NCBI GenBank assembly: GCA_042663485.1
Contig: JBHTAF010000001.1
Length of the DNA stretch: 64,000 nucleotides
Strand: one strand, 5' to 3'
Source: Natronosalvus sp042663485
GTDB taxonomy: Archaea; Halobacteriota; Halobacteria; Halobacteriales; Natrialbaceae
Below are positions 42,585 through 51,601 of this stretch, in pieces. A program made the position numbers and the translations under genes. The notes beneath the pieces are model-generated. The model ran no database searches. It had not been told where the DNA came from and saw nothing but the letters and a program-made list of their open reading frames with translations. Within the stretch, counting starts at the first letter, position 1. Each line of letters opens with the position of its first letter.

Positions 42585-45161
42585 ATGGAATACCACGAGG
42601 CGGCGGACCTCCTCGTCGGCCTGCGTCGATTCCGTCCCAGTCCGGGCACGGAGTCGACCCGGGCGTTCCTCGAGCACCTCGGGGACCCACACGAGGGCGT
42701 CTCGTTCGTGCAGGTTGCCGGTTCGAACGGTAAGGGCAGTACGGCGCGAATGCTCGAGTCGATCCTCCGGGAAGCGGGACTCACGGTCGGGCTCTTTACG
42801 TCGCCACACCTCGAGGACCTCCGCGAGCGAGTCCGCGTCGACGGGCGGAAGATCCCGAAGGCCGCCGTTCGGGAGTTCGGCGAGCGCACCGGCGAGTACC
42901 TGACCGCCCGGGCTGCCGAGGGCGAGTCGCCGACGTTCTTCGAGGCGATGACGACCCTCGCGTGCTGGCACTTCGGTCGGAACGACGTCGACGTCGCCGT
43001 CCTCGAGGTCGGCATCGGCGGTCGCTACGACGCTACTAGCGTGGTCGACCCCGTCGCCAGCGCGGTCACGAGCGTCAGCCTCGAGCACACGGGGATCATC
43101 GGCGACACGATCGAGGAGATCGCCGCGGACAAGGCCCAGGTCGCCCCCACGGACGCGCCACTGGTCACCGCCACGACCGGGACGGCCCTCGAGACGGTGC
43201 GGTCGGTCGCCGGCGGCGTCGTGACGGTGGGGACTGTCGAAGGCGGCCCTCTCGAGGATGAGGGCGAACCAGCCGACCGACCCGACGTCACCGTTCGCTA
43301 CGGAGGCCGAACGAACCACGCCGAGGCCGCCGTCTCCATCGACGGCGACGGATGGACTGTCGACGCCCGTCTCCCGGTACTGGGCGCCCACCAGGCCGAA
43401 AACGCCGGCATCGCCGCGACGCTGGCCCGGCAGGTCGCCGACGTCTCGACGCGCGGCCTCGAGCGTGGACTTCGAAACGCCCACTGGCCGGGCCGATTCG
43501 AGGTCATGGGAGCCGACCCACTGGTCGTCCTCGACGGCGCGCACAACCCGGGGGCCTGCGAGCGACTCGCCGAGACGCTCGCCTCGTTCGAATACGACGA
43601 CCTCCACCTCGTCGTCGGCGCGATGCACGACAAGGATCACCGCGAGATGGCCGCGGCGCTGCCGACTCCCGACCGGGTCACCGCCTGCGAACCGAGTCTC
43701 GAGCGCGCCGAGGACGCCGACGTCCTCGCGCGGGTCTTCGCGAACGCCGGCGCCCCGTCGGTCGACACCGTATCGGCGGTCCCGGACGCCCTGAATACGG
43801 CGCTCGAGGCGGTGGAACCCGACGACTGCGTGCTCGTCACCGGGTCGCTCTTCGCCATCGCCGAGGCCCGTCGTCGGTGGACGCGAACGGCCGTCCCGAA
43901 ACGGGTCCGGGACCGGGGCGACGCCCGTGGCGTGCTCGAGTCGGCGGACGTCGACGCGGCGACGATCACCGACGTGACTGAGAGCGGCGTCCACCGCGTC
44001 GTCACGATGGCCCTGCCCCGCGACGGGGCGACCACGATCGAACGGGAACTCGTGCGAGTCGGCGGGGAGTGTTCGCTCTCGCGCGTCCGCACCGGGGACG
44101 ATCCGGTCGAGGCCGTCCTGATGGGGACGCTCGCCCAGTACGAACGGTTGACTGAGACGCTCGCCGACCGATCGGACGGACTAGCGTCGATCGCCCGTGA
44201 CCTGCGGACGGCCCTCGAGCTGGACGCCCTCGCGGACGCGGAGACGGACACAGGGACCGACGCAGCGACTGACGCGAGGACAGACTACCCCTGGGAGTCC
44301 GGCCCCTGCATCATGGGCATCCTGAACGTCACTCCCGACAGCTTCCACGATGGTGGCCGGTACGACGCCCTCGAGGACGCCCTCGCCCGCGCCGAGCGCA
44401 TGGTCGACGCCGGCGCCGAAATCGTCGACGTGGGCGGGGAGTCGACCCGCCCCGGCGCCGACCCCGTCTCGGTCGACGACGAGATCGACCGTGTCGTGCC
44501 CGTGATCGAGCGGCTGGCCGCGGGCGGGGACGTGGGCGAGGGTAGGGGCGGAGAGGGGGACGGGAACGGGAACGAAGGCATAGACGCCCTGCTCTCGGTC
44601 GACACCCGACGGGCCGCCGTCGCCGAAGCCGCCCTCGAGGCCGGTGCGGACGTCGTGAACGACGTCTCCGGGCTGGCCGACCCCGAGATGCGCTTCGTCG
44701 CCGCCGAGTACGACGCCCCCATCGTCCTCATGCACAGCATCGACGCGCCGGTCGTCCCAGATCGTGACGTTCAGTACGACGACGTCGTCGAGGACGTCAT
44801 CGAGCAACTCACCGAGCGCGTGTTGCTGGCGGAGAAGGCCGGCCTCGAGCGTGACCAGATCCTCATCGATCCTGGACTCGGTTTCGCGAAGACGCCCGAG
44901 GAGAGCTTCGAACTCCTGGACCGACTCGAGGAGTTTCGCACCTTCGGCTGCCCCGTTCTCGTCGGCCACTCACACAAGTCGATGTTCGAGCGCGTCGGTC
45001 GCGCCCACGGCGAACGCCTGGAGCCGACGATCGCGGCGACGGCCCTCGCGGTCGACCGCGGCGCAGACGTCGTCCGCGTCCACGACGTCCCGGAGAACGT
45101 CGCGGCGATGAAGACGGCACTGGCGGTTCGCGGTGACGGTGTCTCGAGCGACGAGTGCTGA
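42585..45161 (+). CDS. folCP: folylpolyglutamate synthase / dihydropteroate synthase fusion
   Basis: An 858-residue bifunctional folate enzyme. The N-terminal half is FolC-like: P-loop AGSNGKGST at about 45-53, then EVGIGGRYDATSV and a C-terminal Rossmann-like ligase domain with VLDGAHNPGA. From about residue 575 a complete FolP follows: IMGILNVTPDSFHDGG, VDVGGESTRPGADPV and GHSHKSMF. A Gly/Glu-rich low-complexity loop interrupts the FolP part (EGRGGEGDGNGNEG). This fusion is known from haloarchaea (FolCP), so it is not a novelty. CCCTAAAG lies about 27 bases before ATG 42585, supporting leaderless transcription and this start. Confidence 0.93.
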   Translation: MEYHEAADLLVGLRRFRPSPGTESTRAFLEHLGDPHEGVSFVQVAGSNGKGSTARMLESILREAGLTVGLFTSPHLEDLRERVRVDGRKIPKAAVREFGERTGEYLTARAAEGESPTFFEAMTTLACWHFGRNDVDVAVLEVGIGGRYDATSVVDPVASAVTSVSLEHTGIIGDTIEEIAADKAQVAPTDAPLVTATTGTALETVRSVAGGVVTVGTVEGGPLEDEGEPADRPDVTVRYGGRTNHAEAAVSIDGDGWTVDARLPVLGAHQAENAGIAATLARQVADVSTRGLERGLRNAHWPGRFEVMGADPLVVLDGAHNPGACERLAETLASFEYDDLHLVVGAMHDKDHREMAAALPTPDRVTACEPSLERAEDADVLARVFANAGAPSVDTVSAVPDALNTALEAVEPDDCVLVTGSLFAIAEARRRWTRTAVPKRVRDRGDARGVLESADVDAATITDVTESGVHRVVTMALPRDGATTIERELVRVGGECSLSRVRTGDDPVEAVLMGTLAQYERLTETLADRSDGLASIARDLRTALELDALADAETDTGTDAATDARTDYPWESGPCIMGILNVTPDSFHDGGRYDALEDALARAERMVDAGAEIVDVGGESTRPGADPVSVDDEIDRVVPVIERLAAGGDVGEGRGGEGDGNGNEGIDALLSVDTRRAAVAEAALEAGADVVNDVSGLADPEMRFVAAEYDAPIVLMHSIDAPVVPDRDVQYDDVVEDVIEQLTERVLLAEKAGLERDQILIDPGLGFAKTPEESFELLDRLEEFRTFGCPVLVGHSHKSMFERVGRAHGERLEPTIAATALAVDRGADVVRVHDVPENVAAMKTALAVRGDGVSSDEC

Positions 45162-45256
45162 GGTCAGGACACCTCGGGGCAGGAGTCCGGATCTGAACCG
45201 AATCTGGAACCAGAATCAGAATCGGAGTGGGAATCGATTCACCTAGTGAAGTCTCC

Positions 45257-47506
45257 TTACGACTCGGCAGGAAGCGTAAACGAGAACGTCGCTCCCTCGC
45301 CGGGTTCGGACTCGACCCAGATCTCGCCACCGTGGCGTTCGACGATGCGCTCACACAGCGCGAGACCGATACCGGTTCCCGGATGTTCTTCGTGCGTATG
45401 TAGCCGCTGGAACACCTCGAAAATGCGCTCTGCATCCTCCCGATCGATCCCGACCCCCTCGTCGCGAACCGAAAGCACCCAGTGCTCGCCCGCCCGCTCG
45501 GCAGCGACGTCGATCTGCGGTGGCTCGTCACCCCGGTACTCGATCGCGTTCGACAGGAGGTTCTGGAACAGCTGTCGCAACTGGCTGGCGTCACCGTTCA
45601 CACGAGGCAGGTCGTCGGTCGCGATCTCGGCGTCGCTCTCTTCGATCCGCACCGTGAGGTCCTCCCGGACATCTTCGAGGACGCCGTTCAGGTCGACCGG
45701 TTCGAACGGATCGCCGCGCGTGTCGACGCGCGAGTACTCGAGGAGACCGTCGATCATCTCTCGCATTCGTTCGGCGCCGTCGACGGCGTATTCGAGAAAC
45801 TCTTCGCCGTCCTCGTCGAAGGCGTCGCCGTACCGGTTCTCGAGCAACTGGAGATAGCTCGTGACCATGCGTAGGGGCTCCTGAAGGTCGTGACTGGCGG
45901 CGTAGGCGAACTGCTCGAGGCGCTCGTTCGACTCCTTGAGTTTTCGCTGGTACTCCCGACGCTCGGTGATGTCGGTGAGCGTCACGACAGCGCGGCTCAC
46001 GTTCCCGTACTCGTCTCGCACCGGCTTGCCGTGTTCCATGATGATTCGCTGTTCGCCGTCGAACGCGGCGATTTCGTAGACGTTCGGCTCCGTGACTTCC
46101 TCGCCCTGGAGCACCTGGTACATCGTCCAGTCCTCGGGCTCCACTGGCTCGCCCGAGTCCGACCACACCGCAGGGTACTTCTCGTACTCCTCGACGGATT
46201 CGGCGTCGAAGACGTCACCGCCCCAGATGTCCCTGGCCGTGTCGTTCGCCCTGCGCAGCGATCCGTCCGCGTTCGCGACTACGGCGCCGACGGGCAGGAC
46301 CTGAAACAGCGTCTCGAGTTCTCTCGACTGTTTTTCGACCTCGAGTTCGGCTCGCTTGCGTTCGGTGATGTCGGTGAGTGCGCCGGGGAACCGCTCGGCG
46401 TTGCCGTCTTCGTCGCACTCGACGTGACCGCGGGCGACGACCCACCGAAGTTCGTCGTCGTCGTTCCAGACGCGGTACTCCGCCTCGTACGACTCGCAGT
46501 TCTCGACGGCCTCCTCGATCTCCCCAGTGACGCGGTCGCGGTCGTCTTCGTGGATCGACGACAGTACCCGGTCGAGCGGGACGCCCTCGCGAGCGGCTTC
46601 CGGATCGACGCCAAACGTTCGAGCGAAGGAGGCGCCGGTGACGAACGAATCCTCGGAGATGTACCACTCCCAAGTGCCGACCGCGCCGGCTTCCGTCGCG
46701 GCCTCGAGTTGCGTCTTGGCAGCTTCCAGGTACTGCTCGCGCTCCTTGCGCTCGGTGACGTCCCGGAAGTACACCGACACGCCGGTCTCGGAGGGGTAGA
46801 TGGTCGCTTCGACCCAGAATTCCAGGGGGTCGAAGTAGAGTTCGTAACTCTGGGGTTCCTGGGTTTCCATCGCCGCCTGGAAGGCGTTCCACACGTCGTC
46901 GATTTCGGCAGCCTCCGGATACAGTTCCCACAGTACTGCGCCGAGCAGTTCGTCTTCGGTCGCCTGGAGCAACTCTTCGGCCCGCTCGTTGACGTGGGTG
47001 AATCGGAAGTCCTCGTCGAGGGCGTAGAACGCGTCGGTTACCCGTCCGAGAATCTCCTCGACTTCGCTCTCCGCGTTTCGCTGGTCGGTGACGTCCTCGA
47101 CCACGAAAACGGCGCCGTCGAACCCGCCGTTCTCGTTCCACTGTGGCGCGGCGTCGACCGACAGCCACGTGCACGCGCCGGAGGGGCGACGAAGGCCGAC
47201 GATCTGATCGGAGATCGGAGTCTGCCGATCGCGAACGCGTTCGAACGGGGAGTCGCCCGGCTCGAGCCGTTCGCCGGTCTCGTCGACGAAATTCCAGCGA
47301 GCATCGTCGGCAAGGACGAGGGCGTCGCGAGGCCGTTCGAGGAGGTCCTCGGCACGTTCGTTCGCGAACGTCACCTCGCCGTCGGCATCGACGACCGTAA
47401 TCCCGTCGTCGATCGCGTTCACGAGCGATCGACAGCGCTGACGGGCCGCAGAGCTGTCTTCGCCATCCCAGAACCCCGCGTCGATGTCCTCGACTCGCTC
47501 ACTCAT
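45257..47506 (-). CDS. multi-PAS sensor histidine kinase
   Basis: A 749-residue soluble kinase with four PAS domains in series: about 25-150, 155-270, 275-395 and 400-515. Then HisKA with His in AYAASHDLQEPLRMV (about residue 545), a variant common in phytochrome-like kinases, and an ATPase domain with NLLSNAIEYRG, DEGVGID and GTGIGLALC. No transmembrane helix or receiver is present, so the signal is likely intracellular (redox, light or ligand). It is tail-to-tail with the folate fusion gene and has no adjacent regulator. The start at 47506 gives a short acidic N-terminus. Confidence 0.9.
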   Translation of the reverse strand: MSERVEDIDAGFWDGEDSSAARQRCRSLVNAIDDGITVVDADGEVTFANERAEDLLERPRDALVLADDARWNFVDETGERLEPGDSPFERVRDRQTPISDQIVGLRRPSGACTWLSVDAAPQWNENGGFDGAVFVVEDVTDQRNAESEVEEILGRVTDAFYALDEDFRFTHVNERAEELLQATEDELLGAVLWELYPEAAEIDDVWNAFQAAMETQEPQSYELYFDPLEFWVEATIYPSETGVSVYFRDVTERKEREQYLEAAKTQLEAATEAGAVGTWEWYISEDSFVTGASFARTFGVDPEAAREGVPLDRVLSSIHEDDRDRVTGEIEEAVENCESYEAEYRVWNDDDELRWVVARGHVECDEDGNAERFPGALTDITERKRAELEVEKQSRELETLFQVLPVGAVVANADGSLRRANDTARDIWGGDVFDAESVEEYEKYPAVWSDSGEPVEPEDWTMYQVLQGEEVTEPNVYEIAAFDGEQRIIMEHGKPVRDEYGNVSRAVVTLTDITERREYQRKLKESNERLEQFAYAASHDLQEPLRMVTSYLQLLENRYGDAFDEDGEEFLEYAVDGAERMREMIDGLLEYSRVDTRGDPFEPVDLNGVLEDVREDLTVRIEESDAEIATDDLPRVNGDASQLRQLFQNLLSNAIEYRGDEPPQIDVAAERAGEHWVLSVRDEGVGIDREDAERIFEVFQRLHTHEEHPGTGIGLALCERIVERHGGEIWVESEPGEGATFSFTLPAES

Positions 47507-47557
47507 TAACGGCTACAGGGCATCGAGTTGGATAAGGGCCTCGGCGGGCGGTCAGCG

Positions 47558-48640
47558 CTAGAGCAGCCCGCGTGCCTCCTGGAGCTCCCGATAGGTCTCG
47601 AGGTACGTCTCCAGCACCGCCCCCCGATCCAGGTTCGCGAACGACTCGTCGTAGGTCCGGTGCTCGAGGTCGCCGGCCTCGAGGATAGCGTCGGCGAGTT
47701 CTTGCTCGCTCGTGGTCCGGAAGCCCCGTTCCCAGCCCTCGACGAGTTCGTGAGCTGCGGAGTCGGCGTGGTACTCGACGATGCCGACACAGCCCGCCCC
47801 GAGCGCCCAGGCGAACTCGGTCGGGAAGACGCACTCGGTGGCCGTCTGGGCGAAGACGTGCGCGCTCCGGTAGGCCGCGATGCGCTCGTCCCGACTCGTC
47901 TCCCCGGCGAATGTCACCCGGTCGTCGATCCGCAGGTCTCGCGTGAGTTGCTCGTACATCCCTCGCTGCGGGCCGTCCCCGAGGACGAGGGTGTGCCAGT
48001 TGCGGTCCCGGAGTTCTGCGAGACCGAGGAGCAGGCTCTCGAGGTTCGCCCCCTCGTCGAGTCGCCGGGCGTAGACCACGTCGACCCGGTCGCCCGGCGG
48101 CGTCGCCTCGATCCGTTCGAGGTCGATCGGGTTCGGGACGACGTCGACGCGTTCACCCGAAGCGCCTCGCTCTCTGACCCAGGTCCGGACCATCCGCGAC
48201 GGCGTGACGATGCGGTCGGCGTTCCGGGCCGCGTAGCGATGGCCGCGGTCGTCCGGGATGCCGACGGCACCGTCGACGCCGATTCCCGCGCCGTACCACT
48301 CGAGGACCAGCGGGGCTCGAGCCAGCGTCGCCCCCCAGTTGGCCGACCGCACCTGGCCCGCGGGATCGGCGCTCGCGTGAATCACGTCCGGGCCGATCGA
48401 TCGGAGGACGAACGGAAGGCGAAGCAGGAACGACTGGCGGGCCTCGAGGCCCGTCGAGACGCCGTGGTAGACGACGTCGTCTCGCTCGAGTGTGGACGCC
48501 TCGCCTGGCCAGAACTGGGCACAGCAGACGTGGATCTCGTGGCCGCGGTCGGTGAGGAGGTCGAGAACGGTCCGAAAGCGTTCGTTCGTCTCCGTCTCTC
48601 GGTGGTGGGCGGTTTCGAAGGAGACGAACGCGATTCGCAT
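47558..48640 (-). CDS. family 4 glycosyltransferase
   Basis: A 360-residue GT-B enzyme, first gene of the envelope cluster. The N-terminal strand MRIAFVSFETAHHRE and central VVPNPIDLERIE are typical of GT4. ECVFPTEFAWALGAG supplies the E-x7-E-like donor-binding motif. No membrane anchor is seen. Donor and acceptor sugars are unknown. It shares a 319-base divergent promoter region with the ATP-grasp gene. A TATA-like run TATATTTTTA (minus strand, 48667-48676) is 32 bases upstream of the ATG. Confidence 0.88.
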   Translation of the reverse strand: MRIAFVSFETAHHRETETNERFRTVLDLLTDRGHEIHVCCAQFWPGEASTLERDDVVYHGVSTGLEARQSFLLRLPFVLRSIGPDVIHASADPAGQVRSANWGATLARAPLVLEWYGAGIGVDGAVGIPDDRGHRYAARNADRIVTPSRMVRTWVRERGASGERVDVVPNPIDLERIEATPPGDRVDVVYARRLDEGANLESLLLGLAELRDRNWHTLVLGDGPQRGMYEQLTRDLRIDDRVTFAGETSRDERIAAYRSAHVFAQTATECVFPTEFAWALGAGCVGIVEYHADSAAHELVEGWERGFRTTSEQELADAILEAGDLEHRTYDESFANLDRGAVLETYLETYRELQEARGLL

Positions 48641-48735
48641 CTACGCTGTAGATGCCAGCGAGGGGGTAAAAATATAGGGTATTTGTGATGCCGACCGTCG
48701 CTCGAGGGTTTCCGTCACCTCCGGCGACGAAACGA

Positions 48736-48805
48736 GAGAGCTAGCTCTCACGATCTTACGGCGAAGCGAGAGAACCGGTTTACCACCTCTCGCGGCGAAG
48801 CGAGA
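48736..48805. repeat. palindrome and 13-base direct repeats between divergent promoters
   Basis: The 14-base palindrome at 48736-48749 has no loop, so it is more likely a protein site than an RNA hairpin. The two copies of CGGCGAAGCGAGA are 34 bases apart, and a poorer third version begins at 48722. Confidence 0.65.
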
Positions 48806-48925
48806 CCGGCAACCGAACGCGTCGACGGCACCTCTTCGTTCGCCATCGAGACGTGAATGTAACGTCCGTCCACGCGCTCGTCGGAGACGACAGAAACACA
48901 TAATTACGCAAACGAACAGTTGTAG

Positions 48926-48936
48926 CCGTATATACC
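48926..48936 (+). promoter_or_regulatory. TATA element of the ATP-grasp gene
   Basis: CCGTATATACC centred about 28 bases before ATG 48960, giving a leaderless transcript. The core GTATATAC is itself palindromic. Confidence 0.6.
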
Positions 48937-48959
48937 GGTGCACCCTCTCGTTCGTCCCG

Positions 48960-50162
48960 ATGGTCACCGACGCGTCCGGCCGGGAAGCGGTCTTACTCCC
49001 CGCGAAATTCAACCCCGCCTGCTACATGTGCGTTCGCTCGCTCGCCGAGCGCGGGGTCCACACGATCGTCGCCTCGGAACACGAAGACGTTCCCGCTGGC
49101 GGATCGCGATTCTGTGACGAACAGATCCAGATCTGTTCCCCCGACGACGACCTCGTCGCGTATAAAGACGCACTGAAGGGAATCGCCGCTCGACCGGACG
49201 TCCGGGCGATCCTCCCGCTCCGCCCGGCCGATCCGTACGTCTTCGCGACCTACCGTGACGAGTTCGAACGATATGCGTCAGTGATCGCGCCGCCGACCGA
49301 GACGCTCGAGGTCGTCAACGATCGGACGAAACTCTTCGACGCCGCTCGCGAGGCCGGCGTTCCGGTTCCCGAAACGCGATGTCTCGACGAGGTCGACCGG
49401 TGGGACGTCGCGTCCGTCATCAAATCCCGGTACAATCTTCTCACCGCGGAACTCACGCCGTCGCTCGCTTCGGACACGTCCGCGGTCGAAAAGGACGTGG
49501 TCTACGTCAAACCCGGAGACGAACCCGACAAAGTGACGATTCGCTCCGGTATGCGACACGAACCGATCGTCCAGGAGTACATTCGACACGACGACCAGTA
49601 CGTGTTCGGCGCGCTGTACGACCAGGGCGAGGCGGTTGCGACGTTCCAGCACCGACAGATTCGCGGAACCTCGTACACCGGCGGTGGTGGCGTCTATCGG
49701 GAATCCATACACGATCCAAAACTGGAGGCGGTCGGCCGGACGCTACTGGATAGCCTCGACTGGCATGGCATCGCGTGCATCGAGTACGCGAAGGACACCA
49801 CTACCGGCGAGTACAAACTGCTCGAGATCAACCCGCGGTTCTGGCAATCGCTCCCCTGTGCGGTTCGGGCGGGCGCCGACTTTCCGGCGTACTACTGGCT
49901 GCAGGCACTCGACCGGAAATCGTTGATCGACGCGAGGTACGAACGTGGCGTCAGGAGTCACTACCTCTACGGCGAAGCACACCACCTGCTCAGTCTTCGA
50001 AGAGACGAGCCGATACTCGTCGACCGCCCCCCGATTCTGGCTACGACGCGAGAGATTCTCGAGTCGTGCGTTCGAACACCACACTTCGACGTCTTCCGGT
50101 TCGGCGATCCCGTTCCGTTCTCGCGTGAACTCCGTCGGGTTCTTCAACACAGGATCGGGTAG
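48960..50162 (+). CDS. ATP-grasp carboxylate-amine ligase-like enzyme
   Basis: A 400-residue ATP-grasp protein. The N-terminal domain has a Rossmann-like start (EAVLLPAKFNPACYMCVRSLAERG) and the grasp begins near residue 120. KLLEINPRFWQSLPCAVRAG (about 290) is the metal-binding strand, and IVQEYIRHDDQYVFGALYD is the central part. The domain layout suits ligases joining a carboxylate to an amine (amino acid, peptide or sugar amine). It is a paralogue of the gene at the right edge, with the shared blocks LDWHGIACIEY/LGWHGIALVEF and EINPRFW/EVNPKFW. The true substrates are not predictable. Confidence 0.82.
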   Translation: MVTDASGREAVLLPAKFNPACYMCVRSLAERGVHTIVASEHEDVPAGGSRFCDEQIQICSPDDDLVAYKDALKGIAARPDVRAILPLRPADPYVFATYRDEFERYASVIAPPTETLEVVNDRTKLFDAAREAGVPVPETRCLDEVDRWDVASVIKSRYNLLTAELTPSLASDTSAVEKDVVYVKPGDEPDKVTIRSGMRHEPIVQEYIRHDDQYVFGALYDQGEAVATFQHRQIRGTSYTGGGGVYRESIHDPKLEAVGRTLLDSLDWHGIACIEYAKDTTTGEYKLLEINPRFWQSLPCAVRAGADFPAYYWLQALDRKSLIDARYERGVRSHYLYGEAHHLLSLRRDEPILVDRPPILATTREILESCVRTPHFDVFRFGDPVPFSRELRRVLQHRIG

Positions 50163-50195
50163 GAGGTCGAAGTGGGCGACGCGTTCGCCCTCTTC

Positions 50196-51209
50196 TCACG
50201 ATTCGCCCGCCTCGACCCACAGGTGCACCCGGTATGGTGCGGACTCGATCGACGGCTCCGCAGGAACGTTGTCGATGTACAGCAACCAGATGATTCGCAC
50301 TTCGCCGTCCGTAGTCGGCTCGAGTTCGTGAGCGAGACGCCACGTCTCGCCGTGATCGGTCGTCGCCTCGAACCGCTCGAGTTCACGCTGGTCCACGACG
50401 CGGGTTTCGTTTTCAGAGACGTCCATCTCCTGTTCGACGACGACGACCGTGTACGTCGTCGTGCGTCCTTCGTGGTTGTCGACCCCCACGACGACCTCCT
50501 GGCTCTCTCCTGGCGGGATCGCGAGTACCGGATCCGCATCGTCTTCGGAGAGAACGTATATCGTGGAGTACTCGTCGTCCTGTGGAAGTGCCGTGGCGGC
50601 GTATCCAACGCTCGCGATCACGAGCAGTATCGTACAGACCAATGCGACGTTCAGGGCCGCTGAGTCACGAGAATCGGGGTCGAATACCGACGCACGAAGG
50701 GTGTCCGTCCACTCGCCGTATGGAACTCGAAACCGATCGGCCGGCGGGAGCGCTATACGTCTCCAGAACGCGCCAACCGTGAGGGCGACGGTAACGGCCG
50801 AGACGGCGACGAACGTCGGTCCAAATTGGAACGTTCCCTGAGCAGTAATCAGGATGAAACCGATCGTTGGGACGATAATGGCACTCGAAGCGATCGAAAA
50901 CGCGATGCGTTCCGGGCCGTCGATCGTTCCCCACCACGACCGGGGACGTTCGAGGATGGTCGTCGGCGACTGAACTCCGCCATTGGGATCGTCGAACCGG
51001 TCAACTGGCCCGCGCTCCGGAAACACGAGTGATACGAGCGCGTATCCTGGGGCGATGAGAACGAAGACGAGGCCGAACAGAACACGAAGAGGCGTTTCCC
51101 GTATCACCGGGGCAAACACGACGACGTTCGTCAGGGCCGTGAGCGCGAGGACTACCGTCAGGTCCGCCGGCAGTCGACGAACCTGTGGTCGGACGAGCGA
51201 ACGAATCAT
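50196..51209 (-). CDS. DUF1616-type membrane protein
   Basis: A 337-residue protein. Two N-terminal hydrophobic helices end in PGYALVSLVFPERG, the core signature of DUF1616, followed by two more helices (about 90-130) and a further one near 185-200. The C-terminal 130 residues form an exported beta-rich domain (EVVVGVDNHEGRTTTYTVVVVEQ). Such proteins occur in archaeal surface glycan clusters, but the function is unknown. The start at 51209 is supported by a GATTTTAATC TATA element (51235-51244 minus strand), 31 bases upstream; an in-frame start at 51227 would be too close to it. Confidence 0.8.
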   Translation of the reverse strand: MIRSLVRPQVRRLPADLTVVLALTALTNVVVFAPVIRETPLRVLFGLVFVLIAPGYALVSLVFPERGPVDRFDDPNGGVQSPTTILERPRSWWGTIDGPERIAFSIASSAIIVPTIGFILITAQGTFQFGPTFVAVSAVTVALTVGAFWRRIALPPADRFRVPYGEWTDTLRASVFDPDSRDSAALNVALVCTILLVIASVGYAATALPQDDEYSTIYVLSEDDADPVLAIPPGESQEVVVGVDNHEGRTTTYTVVVVEQEMDVSENETRVVDQRELERFEATTDHGETWRLAHELEPTTDGEVRIIWLLYIDNVPAEPSIESAPYRVHLWVEAGES

Positions 51210-51601
51210 CCTCTCTGTCTCTTTCACGAACCGCGATTAAAATCGGATGGACGGTTGGCCGGAAAGTCTGGAATCGATGATCGTTGGGCTCCCGAACGCT
51301 GTCGTGATACGCGATATGGGGCGCGCCCCCACTGCAAGAAATCGTCCGTTTAGACTGTCAACAGCTGGTAAACCGTGATTGACGACCAGCAATTTAAAGC
51401 AGTGGTCCTCGGTAGTTTGGGAAGAGACACTGTGACGACCCCCACAGACGGCCGCAATCACTCGCACGTCCCTCGGTGGCGGGACGAAGCTGGTTCGTGT
51501 CCTCGACGCCTGGCTGTCCCTCGCTGGCTTCAGGTGGTACGGTCGTGCGTCGACGAAACCACCCTTTCGAACGACCTGCCGTTTCGTTCGAGTAACCCCA
51601 C
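51210..51601. other. divergent intergenic region, no supported gene
   Basis: This is 392 bases between the DUF1616 gene and the next unknown gene. It holds the TATA element of the minus-strand gene and a perfect 12-base palindrome GGGGCGCGCCCC (51318-51329). A plus-strand frame from about 51375 (76 codons) has a haloarchaeal-like start but quickly becomes Arg/Ser/Pro-rich, so I do not call it. An AT-rich AATTTAAAGC near 51390 could be a promoter. Confidence 0.45.

Larger units (their letters stand above)
48641..48959. other. divergent promoter region of the glycan cluster with palindrome and repeats
   Basis: This is 319 bases between two divergent genes. It holds a TATA element for each (48667-48676 minus; GTATATAC, 48928-48935 plus). 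Between them lie a perfect 14-base palindrome GAGAGCTAGCTCTC (48736-48749), a 13-base direct repeat CGGCGAAGCGAGA (48759-48771 and 48793-48805) and a hairpin TCTCGC/GCGAGA (48788-48793 and 48800-48805). This density of dyads suggests regulator binding, shared or separate. No coding frame is believed here. Confidence 0.55.

Noticed and set aside
42585..45161. folC-folP fusion as a novelty
   Set aside because: The same fusion is already known from other haloarchaea, so it is an ordinary feature.
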